This document shows, piece by piece, positions 27,003 to 35,447 of a DNA stretch of 51,353 nucleotides. The stretch comes from JADHLJ01 sp038118725 (GTDB lineage Bacteria > Pseudomonadota > Alphaproteobacteria > Thalassobaculales > Thalassobaculaceae). The position numbers and the translations under genes are program-made. The stretch is from assembly GCA_038118725.1 (NCBI GenBank), contig JAYOIK010000032.1:1-51353 (forward strand), in the 5' to 3' direction. Numbering within the stretch: position 1 is the first letter of the stretch; each line of letters begins with the position of its first letter. Below the pieces are notes generated by a model. That model ran no database searches. It was not told the origin of the DNA and saw only the letters and a program-made list of their open reading frames with translations.

Positions 27003-28027
27003 GCGGCGTGGCTTTTCGCGATCTTCAACGCGATATGGCCGCCCGCGGTGATCGGCGGATAGCGCGGGTTCTCTCCGGGAGCGAGGCAGGTTTCGATGCA
27101 CTTGATCTCGGCATCGAAATTCGGGTGCGCGAAAAAGCCGATCGACTGGCGCCGCGACTCCCAGGCGCCGAGACGGTCCGGGTTGACCACTCGGTGCAAG
27201 GTCGACTTCCAGCGATCATTGGTCCATCGCGCCATCATGTCGCCGAGATTGACCACCAGGGCGCCTTGGGGAGGCATGACCGGCACCCACGCGCCGCGTG
27301 GCGAGAGCGCCTCCAACCCGCCGGTCGCGTCGGTCATCGCCAGGATGGTGAAGGCGCCGAAATCCGTATGCGCGCCGGTGCGGAGCTGACCCGTGCGGGG
27401 CGGCTCGGAAAGCGGCGGGTAGTGGTGCGAGCTCAGAATGCTGAAATGGCGATCCATCTTGTCCGCGAAATCATTCTCCGCCAGACCAAGGGCGACGGCG
27501 AAAATTCGGAGCAGATCCGAGGACAGGCGCTCATAGGCACGGTAGAGCGCCGTCAGCGCCGGACTGAACGTCGCGGGCCGGTCGGGATAGATGTTCTCGG
27601 CATAGGCCGTCGCCGCCTCGGGCAACCGCTCGTAATGCGCCCGGTGGTCGTCGACCGGCCCCAGGAACACGGTTTCGCGCAGATCCGGCGGCACGGACTT
27701 GTCCAGGGTATTGGCCAGCCCGCGCGTCGCGAGCGCGTGATAGCCGCGCTGACGCGCCGGGCCCACTGGATGCCACTGGTCCTTGTCGCGCTGATCCTGG
27801 TCAAAGAAGTCCCGCGACGCGCTGAACGCCGCTTCAATGACCGGCTCCGGGATACCGTGGCCGGAGACGACAAGGAAGCCGATCTCCTCGCAGATCCGGG
27901 CGACCGCGCGGGCAACGGCTTGCTTGTAGGCCCGATCGCCGGCGAGGAACGGCGCGAGGTCGATTACGGGAATGCCGTCGGTGATCGTGTTGTCCGCCGT
28001 CAAAGCGTCTCTCCCCGCGATATTCAA
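26999..28027 (-). CDS. Isopenicillin-N-synthase-like 2OG-Fe(II) dioxygenase
   Basis: A 342-residue non-haem iron enzyme of the IPNS/plant-type 2OG-dioxygenase family. The N-terminal DIOX_N region (GIPVIDLAPFL, EIGFLVVSGHGIP) precedes the jelly roll, where the iron triad is His220 and Asp222 (GAHTDFGAFT) and His278 (TLHRV), with the 2OG-binding Arg293-x-Ser295. All catalytic residues are therefore present. The substrate is unknown. It starts with a TTG in a TTGA overlap with the upstream binding-protein gene, so it is coupled to that operon and likely acts on the imported or released compound. Confidence 0.9.
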   Translation of the reverse strand: MNIAGRDALTADNTITDGIPVIDLAPFLAGDRAYKQAVARAVARICEEIGFLVVSGHGIPEPVIEAAFSASRDFFDQDQRDKDQWHPVGPARQRGYHALATRGLANTLDKSVPPDLRETVFLGPVDDHRAHYERLPEAATAYAENIYPDRPATFSPALTALYRAYERLSSDLLRIFAVALGLAENDFADKMDRHFSILSSHHYPPLSEPPRTGQLRTGAHTDFGAFTILAMTDATGGLEALSPRGAWVPVMPPQGALVVNLGDMMARWTNDRWKSTLHRVVNPDRLGAWESRRQSIGFFAHPNFDAEIKCIETCLAPGENPRYPPITAGGHIALKIAKSHAA

Positions 28028-28926
28028 GTGATGTCGGATAGGCCCTCGGCGACGATACGCTCATACGGCATGTCACGGCTGATCAGGCCGCCGGAGATCA
28101 GCGCCGCCTTGAGCCGCACCACCGGGGTCGGCGGCAGCGCCGTGGTCCGCGCCCACACGCTCGTGTCGCGATAGCGGTTGATGATCCGAACCAACGCATC
28201 CGTGGCCAATTCGGGAAAATACCCGGACACCCGCTCCGCGATGGAGGCGGCGGTATCGGCGAACAGCGTGGTCTGGGTCTTGGCCATGGCGCGGGTCATG
28301 GCAAGGCAGGTCTCGCGGTTTTCCTCGGCGAAGCGCCGGGTGGTGTAGAAGGTCGTGTAGGCGGTGGCGCCGCGCTCGGCGAAGGCGTGCCAGAGATGGC
28401 CGTCTCCCGAGGCCAGCAAATCATCGGCGAAGGGCTCGAAGACCTGGATCACGTCGAGGGTGCCGGCGCGCAAGGCGGCGACGTTCTCGGCCATGGTGCT
28501 GTCCGCCACCCGGTTCAGGGTCGCGGGGTCGACGCCGCCGCGTTGCAAATCGTCCTGAAAGCACATCCAGGGGGTCGGCACCTCGCTCACGGTTCCGACC
28601 CGCGCGTCCTTGAGATCGGCGAAGCGGAAGCGGGGATTGGGCTCCCGTCCGATCAGGCTGAACGGCTCGCGTCCGACGACCATGCAAAAACACACCAGCG
28701 GACAGTTCGGGTCGCGGTCGTGATGCAGCATCACCCGCATCGGCCCGCCCCAGGAGATGTCGGCCTCGCCCTCGAGCAATGCCTCGGCGGTGCGATGGGT
28801 GGCCGGAGAGGTCCGGATCTCCACGTCAACGCCCTCGGCCGCGAAGGCCTTGTTGGCGTCGGCGAGATAGTAGGGGATATAGGCCGCCGCCCGCATGTTC
28901 TCGTAAAGAATGATTGGTCTGCTCAT
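28024..28926 (-). CDS. NMT1/THI5-like ABC substrate-binding-type protein without signal peptide
   Basis: A 300-residue protein resembling the periplasmic binding proteins of nitrate/sulfonate/taurine and HMP-type ABC transporters (NMT1/SsuA family). It has YIPYYLADANKAFAAEGVDVEI, the typical first lobe, then ADISWGGPMRVM, GREPFSLIGR and DVIQVFEPFADDL. It begins MSRPIILYEN directly at the mature fold, with no hydrophobic signal segment and a good GGGAGG site before this ATG, so it appears cytosolic. No permease or ATPase gene is nearby. Like THI5 it might instead be an enzyme or sensor. It overlaps the genes on both sides by 4 bases. Confidence 0.85.
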   Translation of the reverse strand: MSRPIILYENMRAAAYIPYYLADANKAFAAEGVDVEIRTSPATHRTAEALLEGEADISWGGPMRVMLHHDRDPNCPLVCFCMVVGREPFSLIGREPNPRFRFADLKDARVGTVSEVPTPWMCFQDDLQRGGVDPATLNRVADSTMAENVAALRAGTLDVIQVFEPFADDLLASGDGHLWHAFAERGATAYTTFYTTRRFAEENRETCLAMTRAMAKTQTTLFADTAASIAERVSGYFPELATDALVRIINRYRDTSVWARTTALPPTPVVRLKAALISGGLISRDMPYERIVAEGLSDIT

Positions 28927-30413
28927 GACGTGCGCCTCCCGCCCCTGAGATAGGCGGCATTGCCGCCCTCGACATCCGCGACCACCATTTCCTGCGCGTA
29001 AGAGCCGGCGGCGGCGTGCTCGGCGCGCTCGCGCCAGGCCGGCGCCGGACCGCCGTCGGTAAAGGCTTCGGCCAGCGGGCGCCCCATGGCGGTTCGCGGT
29101 GCCTCCAGCCCCAGGCCATGCAGCATGGTCGGCATGATATCGACGATGCCGGTCGGTGTGTCGTGCACTGTTTCCGTCGTGATCAGGTCGCCGCCGATGA
29201 CCATCAGGTTGTTAATCTCGGTCCGCTGCAACCCGCCGTGAATGCCGCCGCCGAGCGGGATGTCGGCGTTGTCGGCGTAACAGGTGCCTGGATAGCCCCA
29301 TTCATTGACCCCGTCCGAGCTCCGCATGGTGTAGTTGATGTCCGGTGATCGCTCGTTGAGAGCATTGATCAGGCCCATGGACAGCGCCCCGCCCCCGCCG
29401 TCGCGGGTGAAGGTCAGGCCGCACCACTCCTGCTCCTGGAGGAAGGCCAGGACCTTGGACACCAGGGCCGGGTCGCGGTCGCGCACGGTGATCTGACCCG
29501 AGGAGCTGCGCTTGACGGCCACGTCCACGGCGTCGTTGATCGCCTTGCCCGCCTTGAAGCCGGCTGCGTTGAGCGCGTCGATGACGTTCACCTGGGCGGT
29601 GACGGTGATCTGGGCATGATCCGAGGCGGCGATGATTTGCCAGCCCGCCGCGCGGCCCTCGGCCTCCCACCAGTCGAGGATGCGGCCGAAACCGGCATCG
29701 ACCCCGCGCACCGAGATATCGCTCTCGAGAGAGCCGATGCCCTTGTAGTGATAGGAGAGGTCCGGCTCGTTATACCAGATCACCTGGATATCCGCGTCAT
29801 GGTCGGGGATCATGTGGTCGAGCAGAACCGTGGTCGCGTAGTCGGCGACGGCGGTGTTCGGCAGTGTCTGTTCCGGGACCGGGCCGAAACGCTCGATGAT
29901 CGCGTCGAAATTCGCCGTCGGACTGGAGACATCGGCGCCCCAGATCGAAAACACCGGTTGACCGAGGGTGGCGGCGTCGATGTTCAGCAGCCGGGCGTTG
30001 CCGATCTTGCCGGTTGTGAGCACCGCGTATTTTCGACCCGCGCGAGCCATGACCTCGCCCAGGTTCTCGGCTTTCTGGAGGCGGCCATACAGCTCCTTGG
30101 CCTTGGTCATGCGCGGCGTGTCGGACGTGTCCATCGGCGCGTCATAGCCGAGCGCCGGGTCATAGAAGGCGTTTGCCATGATCCCGTGTCCGGCGCCGGT
30201 ATTGGCCCCGGCGGGAAGCGAGGCGCCGCCGCAGAACGCGCCGGTCACGAAGCTCGACACCTGCACCCGGGTTTCGGACGGAAACGCCGAACTGCTATTG
30301 GGAAAGTCGCACCAGGCGCCGCGAAACCGGTGCAGATTGGGCATCAGATCGGGACGGATCATGTCCCGGCGCAGGCCGTCAAAGAGAACAAACAGGAACT
30401 TCGCGCGGGACAT
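28923..30413 (-). CDS. Alkaline phosphatase superfamily hydrolase (type I phosphodiesterase/NPP-like)
   Basis: A 496-residue enzyme with the two-zinc site of the nucleotide pyrophosphatase/phosphodiesterase branch: Asp12 (LFDG), nucleophile Thr48 (FPSETRV), Asp218 and His222 (EPDLSYHYKG), Asp265-His266 (ASDHAQ) and His392 (GGIHGG). The same layout occurs in phosphonoacetate hydrolase and in phosphodiesterases and sulfatase-like enzymes, so the bond cleaved could be P-O, P-C or similar. No signal peptide is seen. It is the first gene of a three-gene operon with 4-base overlaps throughout. The ATG has a GGAG site 7 bases upstream. Confidence 0.9.
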   Translation of the reverse strand: MSRAKFLFVLFDGLRRDMIRPDLMPNLHRFRGAWCDFPNSSSAFPSETRVQVSSFVTGAFCGGASLPAGANTGAGHGIMANAFYDPALGYDAPMDTSDTPRMTKAKELYGRLQKAENLGEVMARAGRKYAVLTTGKIGNARLLNIDAATLGQPVFSIWGADVSSPTANFDAIIERFGPVPEQTLPNTAVADYATTVLLDHMIPDHDADIQVIWYNEPDLSYHYKGIGSLESDISVRGVDAGFGRILDWWEAEGRAAGWQIIAASDHAQITVTAQVNVIDALNAAGFKAGKAINDAVDVAVKRSSSGQITVRDRDPALVSKVLAFLQEQEWCGLTFTRDGGGGALSMGLINALNERSPDINYTMRSSDGVNEWGYPGTCYADNADIPLGGGIHGGLQRTEINNLMVIGGDLITTETVHDTPTGIVDIMPTMLHGLGLEAPRTAMGRPLAEAFTDGGPAPAWRERAEHAAAGSYAQEMVVADVEGGNAAYLRGGRRTS

Positions 30414-30649
30414 GTTTAGGCTCCAAGGCGGGACAATGTCGCGGCCCTAACTATGGCGAGGCCGGATCGTGTTGAAAAGGCCGAGATCCTCGACGTTCCA
30501 AGGCAGCCCTTGCGGGAGGTTCTCATGCTCTTCTCGTGAAGGGGCGCGACAAGGTGTCGTCGCGGGAGAGACGGAAGCCGGCTTGCCTTGCGCCGCGATC
30601 CTTGCCAGTAAGGTCGAGGCCAGAAAGCGGCACGGCGAGGGAACGGCTG

Positions 30650-31513
30650 ATGTATCTATCGACGGAAAGTCAGAAGGAGCAGGCGCGTCTCTGGTTCGAG
30701 GCTCTGCGGGATCGAATCTGCGCCGCTTTCGAGGCCCTGGAGGCCGAGTATGACGGCCCGCTGCGGGATCGCGCGCCGGGCCGCTTCAAGCGTAAGAACT
30801 GGACCCGGGACGGCGGCGGCGGCGGGGTGATGTCGATCATGGAAGGCCGGGTCTTCGAAAAGGTCGGCGTCAATGTCTCAACCGTGATGGGCGAGTTCTC
30901 CGAGGATTTTCGTAAACAGATCCCCGGCGCCGATGAGGATCCGAGATTCTGGGCCTCCGGGATTTCCCTGGTCGCGCATATGCAATCGCCGAAAGTCCCG
31001 GCGGTTCACATGAACACGCGCCATATCACCACCACCAAGTCCTGGTTCGGTGGTGGCGCGGACCTGACGCCGATGGTGCCGGACGAGGCGGATACCAAGC
31101 CCTTTCATCAGGCTTTCCAGACCGCCTGCGATGCCCATGATCCGGACTACTACAAGCGCTTCAAGGAATGGTGCGACCGATATTTCTATCTGCCGCATCG
31201 CGAGGAGCCGCGTGGCATCGGCGGCATCTTCTATGATCAGCTGGACGCGGATTACGAGCGCGACATGGCCTTCACCAAGGATGTCGGCGAGGCGTTTCTC
31301 GACATCTATCCCCGGATCGCCCGGCGGCGCATGAACGAGAGCTGGACCGAGGCCGAGCGGCATCATCAGCTCGTGCGCCGGGGGCGTTATGTCGAGTTCA
31401 ACCTGATCCATGATCGGGGAACCCTGTTCGGGCTAAAGACCGGCGGCAATGTCGAGGCGATCCTGATGAGCCTGCCGCCCCAGGTGATCTGGCCGGCGCC
31501 CGATATGGACTGA
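30650..31513 (+). CDS. hemF: Oxygen-dependent coproporphyrinogen-III oxidase
   Basis: A 287-residue HemF that oxidatively decarboxylates coproporphyrinogen III to protoporphyrinogen IX in haem synthesis under aerobic conditions. Diagnostic segments include NWTRDGGGGGVMS, VHMNTRHITTT followed by FGGGADLTP, HREEPRGIGGIFYD, and the C-terminal RGRYVEFNLIHDRGT plus MSLPPQVIW. Length is normal. The longer frame to 30536 is rejected, because the ATG at 30650 has a GAGGGA site about 7 bases upstream and fits the family start. It is a single gene with a 236-bp upstream region shared with the divergent hydrolase operon, presumably carrying its promoter. Confidence 0.97.
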   Translation: MYLSTESQKEQARLWFEALRDRICAAFEALEAEYDGPLRDRAPGRFKRKNWTRDGGGGGVMSIMEGRVFEKVGVNVSTVMGEFSEDFRKQIPGADEDPRFWASGISLVAHMQSPKVPAVHMNTRHITTTKSWFGGGADLTPMVPDEADTKPFHQAFQTACDAHDPDYYKRFKEWCDRYFYLPHREEPRGIGGIFYDQLDADYERDMAFTKDVGEAFLDIYPRIARRRMNESWTEAERHHQLVRRGRYVEFNLIHDRGTLFGLKTGGNVEAILMSLPPQVIWPAPDMD

Positions 31514-31571
31514 CGCGACCAGGGACTACACAATGCGCGGCGAGTTAAACGCGTGGACGGGAGGAATGACT

Positions 31572-32111
31572 ATGTTCGGCGGATACAAGCGCCTGGCACT
31601 CACGGTGGTGGGTGGTCTGTTTCTGTTTCTCGTTGCCGCGCCCGCCGTCAAGGCCGAACCGGCGCCGATCACCGCCTTTGTCGGCACCTTCGCCGGAACC
31701 GGCGTGGCGGAGACCTTCGACAACATCTACGCGCCGGAATCGGTTCGTGATCTCGATGTGACGATCGCGCGCGCCGAGGGTGGCTTCTCGGTGACCTGGA
31801 CGACCGTCGTCCGCTCGGCGGGCGGCAAGGTCAAGCGCAAGACCGAGACCCTGGATTTCACGTCCACGGGTGTCGGCTCGCGGTATCGCAACGACCGGCT
31901 CTCCGATCCTTTCGGTGAAGGCCTTGCCTGGGCCGGTATCGAGGACCAGACGCTAAGCGTCTTTGTCCTAAACATTGATTCCGACGGCGGATACCAGCTT
32001 CAGCGCTACTCGCGAACCTTGACCGCGCTGGGAATGGATCTGGTCTTCACCCGCAAGGTCGACGGCGAGGATCTGCGCGTGGTCAAGGCCAAGCTGATCC
32101 GCAACAGGTAA
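31572..32111 (+). CDS. Secreted or periplasmic protein of unknown function
   Basis: A 179-residue protein with a clear signal peptide: basic start (GGYKR), hydrophobic core LALTVVGGLFLFLVAA and a probable Ala-x-Ala cleavage at VKA-EP (about residue 28). The mature part is beta-rich, with TAFVGTFAGTGVAE at the start and a lipocalin-like rhythm of alternating strands, but no family is recognised with confidence. The GGGAGGA site at about 31559-31565 favours the ATG at 31572; the ATG at 31566 is too close to it. It lies 58 bp after hemF and could be cotranscribed. Confidence 0.75.
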   Translation: MFGGYKRLALTVVGGLFLFLVAAPAVKAEPAPITAFVGTFAGTGVAETFDNIYAPESVRDLDVTIARAEGGFSVTWTTVVRSAGGKVKRKTETLDFTSTGVGSRYRNDRLSDPFGEGLAWAGIEDQTLSVFVLNIDSDGGYQLQRYSRTLTALGMDLVFTRKVDGEDLRVVKAKLIRNR

Positions 32112-32136
32112 TCCGCGGCATCGCTCGGGCCAAAGC

Positions 32137-32904
32137 TCAGCCGTAGCTGATCTCGGCGGAGCCCAGGCCCGGATAATCGGCGCGCACGGTCATGCCGTCG
32201 GCCGCGAAATCGACACCGTTCCAAGAGCCAGTGGTGATGATGTCACCAGCCTTCAGACCGCGTTCCGCCAGCGCCGGCGCGCGGGTGCCGACATGGCTCG
32301 CCAGCCAGGCAATCAGGGCAAAGGGGTCGCCGCCGGGAAAACCCTTATCCGCCGGTTTGACGGTTTCGCCGAGCGCCAGGGTCGCGGTCAGCGCGTCGAT
32401 GGTCGCCTGATCCGGCAAGGGGATTTCCGGGCCGACCACCAGCGCGTGATTGGACTGGTTGTCGGCCAGCGCCCAAACCCGGCTCTCGACCGGCCAGCCC
32501 GCGTATCGGGTCTCGACTACCTCGATCGCCACCATGGCGCCGGCCACCGCCGCGCGCGCCTGTTCGCTTGTATATGGGCCGTCGCTCGGCGGCAGGTCGC
32601 GGGCCAGTCGGAACGCGACCTCGCATTCCACGGCCTTGAGGCGCAAGGCGTTCGGGAAGGTCGCGGGACTTTTGATTACCCGCGAGGCAAGGATCGGCGC
32701 GCAGGTCTCGGGAAAGTCCTCGGAAGCCGGTCCGACCTTCCAGGCGGCGATCGGTTCACCCGACAAGGCGACGGCGGCGTCCTGGATCGCATAGGCCGCC
32801 GCAACGCTTTCTGGCGCGCTTCCGTCCGGGAAGGTATGGACGGCGGTATTGGTGGCATGCGCGTCCATCAGGGCGCGCGCGGCGGTGTCCGCTTGAGTGG
32901 TCAT
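32137..32904 (-). other. Hydratase module of the fused frame, possible separate translation unit
   Basis: From the ATG at 32902-32904 the reading frame encodes 255 residues with the full-length pattern of 2-keto-4-pentenoate hydratase/4-oxalocrotonate decarboxylase relatives: MTTQADTAARALMDA, AAYAIQDA, AWKVGP, Glu93/Glu95 metal ligands, and the C-terminal PGLGSAEISYG. Such enzymes hydrate 2-hydroxypentadienoate-type intermediates in aromatic meta-cleavage, but no other pathway gene is near. A GGAAAG ribosome-binding site lies 5 bases upstream, so independent initiation inside the longer frame is plausible. Confidence 0.6.
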
Positions 32905-34152
32905 GATGGCTTTCCGTTCCTTTTCAATTGCTTGACGTGCCCAAGCCAGACAGAGCGCCCGGTCGCCGCGCATGTCTTCCGAGATCCAGCGAGCCTCGAT
33001 CTCGTCCAAGATCCTACCGACCGCGGGGGTGGGGGCAAGCCCTAGTTTGATCAGGTCCGCGCCGCGAAGCGGGAACCTGGGCGCGGTCCAGGACGTGGTG
33101 AGCATCAAGAAGTCACGCGCGGTCTCTGAAGCAAGACCGTGCTTCGCCGCGGTCGCGAGAACCCGGTCGACATAGCGCTCCGGGCCGAGACGATACAGCA
33201 TCGCCTTGTGTTTAGTGGGGGGCGTCGGAAAATCGGTAGCGGGACCGGACATCGCCAGAACCCGGTCCCGGTCGGCATTCGAAAGCCTGAGCCGCTCGAT
33301 TCCGGCCTGGTCATGACCCAGCAGAACCGCCAGGCGGCGCAACGGATCGGCGACGGTGATATCGTGTTCGCTCTCGAGTTCGGCCAGCCGCTTGAGGGCG
33401 TCGACATCGGGTATCGCGTTGAAAAGTGGCGCCAGGATTCCGGTGTCGACCATTGCGTGAACAACCGGAATGGCGCCTGGCGCGTCGAGAAGTTTCAGCA
33501 GCTCATTGCGCACCCGCTCACCGGAGAGCCCGACCTGTCGATGGGCGTTTGCCTGGCAAGCCGCTAGACCCTCGGGGTCAATCGGTTGCTTTCCGTATCG
33601 TGCCTGAAACCGGAAGAACCGGAGTATTCTCAGCGCGTCTTCCTCGATCCGCCGGTTCGCCTCGCCGACGAACCGCACCCGGCCCGCCGCCGCGTCCTCG
33701 CGCCCCCGCATCGGGTCGAGAATCTCACCGTCCATATCCATGTACAGAGCGTTCATCGTGAAGTCGCGCCGGGCCGCGTCCTCGGCCCAATCGTCGGTGA
33801 AGGCGACAACGGCGTGCCGGCCATCGGTCTCGATATCCCGTCTCAAGGTGGTGATCTCGAAGGGGCGCCCGTGGTGGATCGCGGTAACCGTGCCGTGCGC
33901 GATGCCTGTCGGTTTGACCTTGATCCCGGCGGCCTCCAGCCGGCGCGTGGTCTCCTCGGGCGAATGCGAGGCGGCGATATCTATATCGGTGCTCGGCAAT
34001 CCCATGAGCGCGTTGCGAACGCAGCCTCCGACGAACCGGGCCTCTCGCGCCTCGCCGCCCAGGGCTCGCATTATAGCGCGGACCGCCGGGTCGTTCAGCC
34101 AATTTGGGGGCCAATCGGCGCGGATCGGGTCAGCCGGTGGCATCGGCTCCAT
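32137..34152 (-). CDS. CCA tRNA nucleotidyltransferase fused in frame to a 2-keto-4-pentenoate hydratase-like domain
   Basis: A 671-residue open frame with two unrelated parts. Residues about 1-416 are a class II CCA-adding/poly(A)-polymerase-type transferase: RFVGGCVRNALMG with Gly42-Gly43, catalytic Asp56 and Asp58 (TDIDIA), RRDFTMNALYMD, and RIEEDALRILRFFRFQ. Residues 417-671 begin with an internal Met (32904) and match the MhpD/fumarylacetoacetate hydrolase-like hydratase family, with the metal motif ECEVAF (Glu509, Glu511) and later EVVETRYAGW. There is no stop codon between them. Either this is one fused protein, or the hydratase is also made from its own ATG (GGAAAG 5 bases upstream). 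The start is ATG at 34152 or 34143, both overlapping the NUDIX stop. Confidence 0.82.
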   Translation of the reverse strand: MEPMPPADPIRADWPPNWLNDPAVRAIMRALGGEAREARFVGGCVRNALMGLPSTDIDIAASHSPEETTRRLEAAGIKVKPTGIAHGTVTAIHHGRPFEITTLRRDIETDGRHAVVAFTDDWAEDAARRDFTMNALYMDMDGEILDPMRGREDAAAGRVRFVGEANRRIEEDALRILRFFRFQARYGKQPIDPEGLAACQANAHRQVGLSGERVRNELLKLLDAPGAIPVVHAMVDTGILAPLFNAIPDVDALKRLAELESEHDITVADPLRRLAVLLGHDQAGIERLRLSNADRDRVLAMSGPATDFPTPPTKHKAMLYRLGPERYVDRVLATAAKHGLASETARDFLMLTTSWTAPRFPLRGADLIKLGLAPTPAVGRILDEIEARWISEDMRGDRALCLAWARQAIEKERKAIMTTQADTAARALMDAHATNTAVHTFPDGSAPESVAAAYAIQDAAVALSGEPIAAWKVGPASEDFPETCAPILASRVIKSPATFPNALRLKAVECEVAFRLARDLPPSDGPYTSEQARAAVAGAMVAIEVVETRYAGWPVESRVWALADNQSNHALVVGPEIPLPDQATIDALTATLALGETVKPADKGFPGGDPFALIAWLASHVGTRAPALAERGLKAGDIITTGSWNGVDFAADGMTVRADYPGLGSAEISYG

Positions 34153-34792
34153 CGCCCATGACCGGCAGCAGAAGCTCCGCCAGATTGACCAGCATGCCCG
34201 CCGTCGCCCCCCAGATATATTTATCGGGATGCGGGAAGACATAGAAATGCCGGATCATATTCTGCCATTCCCGGCTATGGCGTTCATGATTGGAGCGGTC
34301 CAGCACGAAGGACAGCGGCACCTCGAAGACCGAAGCCACCTCGACCGGGTCCGGGGTCAATTCGAAGGGCGGGCGGACCAGGCCGACCACCGGGGTCACC
34401 TCGAAGCCGGTGCGGGTGAAATAGGTATCCAGGCGACCGATCACCTCCACGTGGCGGCGGTCCAGTCCGATCTCCTCCTCGGTCTCGCGCAGGGCCGTGT
34501 CGATGTGGTCGATATCGCTTTCCTCGACCCGACCGCCGGGAAAACTGACCTGACCCGCGTGATGCGGCAGGTCGGCGGAACGCTCGGTCAGAAGGATCGT
34601 CGGCTCGCCCTCGCGTCCGACGACCGGAACCAGCACCGCCGCAGGCCGATTGGTTTCCGGGATGGTCATGCCGGGGTTCAGGCTATGGTCGCCGAGCGGC
34701 GTAACCGTCGAGGAACGCTGTTTCGGCGGTCCGTCTCCGGCGGCGGCGATCGCGCGATCGAAGGTCCTGCTAAAATCCTCGAGTGTCAGCAT
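34130..34792 (-). CDS. NUDIX hydrolase, CoA pyrophosphatase type
   Basis: A 220-residue NUDIX enzyme. The CoA-diphosphatase-specific segment LLTERSADLPHHAGQVSFPG directly precedes the Nudix box, which reads GGRVEESDIDHIDTALRE then TEEEIGL at about residues 86-110 with the metal-binding Glu cluster. These proteins (NudL/YeaB type) hydrolyse CoA and its derivatives to 4'-phosphopantetheine and 3',5'-ADP. The ATG at 34792 overlaps the DUF1285 stop by 7 bases (ATGCTGA), and the 3' end overlaps the CCA transferase start. The longer frame to 35155 is antisense noise. Confidence 0.9.
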   Translation of the reverse strand: MLTLEDFSRTFDRAIAAAGDGPPKQRSSTVTPLGDHSLNPGMTIPETNRPAAVLVPVVGREGEPTILLTERSADLPHHAGQVSFPGGRVEESDIDHIDTALRETEEEIGLDRRHVEVIGRLDTYFTRTGFEVTPVVGLVRPPFELTPDPVEVASVFEVPLSFVLDRSNHERHSREWQNMIRHFYVFPHPDKYIWGATAGMLVNLAELLLPVMGDGADATG

Positions 34793-35373
34793 TCCTGTTC
34801 CACCGGGCCCAGTTGAAAGAATTCGCCCTTGCTCCATACGCCGTAGACCCACGCGCCGTCGACTTCGCGTTCGCGGGCCAGCTCCGCCAATTCGTAGAAG
34901 ACCGAGCGGGTCAGCCGGGCCTCCAGGCGGTCGCGTACCAGGATATAGGGGCTCGGCTCGTCTGTCTCCGGGTCGATGACGACCCTGAGCGGATGGTCCG
35001 GTCCGCATTCCACTTCCGCGTCCAGATTGGTCCTGAAGCGCAGGATATCCTCGCTTCCGTCCTCGGCCTGGCCGGTCGCGTGATTGACCTCGACCGCCAT
35101 GAAAGGCGCGTCGTCGACATCGATCAGACCGCGCTCGACCGGCGTGACCAACCAAAAGCGTCCGTCCTCCTCGCGCCGAAGCACCGTCGAGAACAGTTTC
35201 ACCAGGGGCATCCGGTTGATCGGCGTGCCCTGATAAAACCAGGTGCCGTCCCGGGCGATCCGCATCTGAAAATGCCGATTCTCGCCCGACTCACGGATCT
35301 GGGACTTGCCCGAAACCGCGTCTGCTATACGCTCTAGGCCCGAAGCTAGTGATTGAGGTTGTTTATCACCCAT
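34786..35373 (-). CDS. DUF1285 protein
   Basis: A 195-residue protein of the DUF1285 family, recognisable from MRIARDGTWFYQGTPINRMPLVKLFSTVLRREEDG (given here only as landmarks: WFYQGTPI, LVKLFSTVLRRE) and from FWLVTPVERGLIDVDDAPF. Structures in this family show a small beta-rich fold; the function is unknown. The ATG at 35373 is chosen over the longer frame to 35481, which would overlap the divergent moxR promoter. It is the first gene of the minus-strand run DUF1285-NUDIX-CCA transferase, a common alphaproteobacterial order, and is divergent from moxR across 74 bp. Confidence 0.88.
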   Translation of the reverse strand: MGDKQPQSLASGLERIADAVSGKSQIRESGENRHFQMRIARDGTWFYQGTPINRMPLVKLFSTVLRREEDGRFWLVTPVERGLIDVDDAPFMAVEVNHATGQAEDGSEDILRFRTNLDAEVECGPDHPLRVVIDPETDEPSPYILVRDRLEARLTRSVFYELAELAREREVDGAWVYGVWSKGEFFQLGPVEQEC

Positions 35374-35447
35374 GGTCGACCGATATCCTAGTCTCGTTCC
35401 AGTGCGGCCCGTGCCGCCCGAAACCCCGCGCGAGAGAGTATACACCG

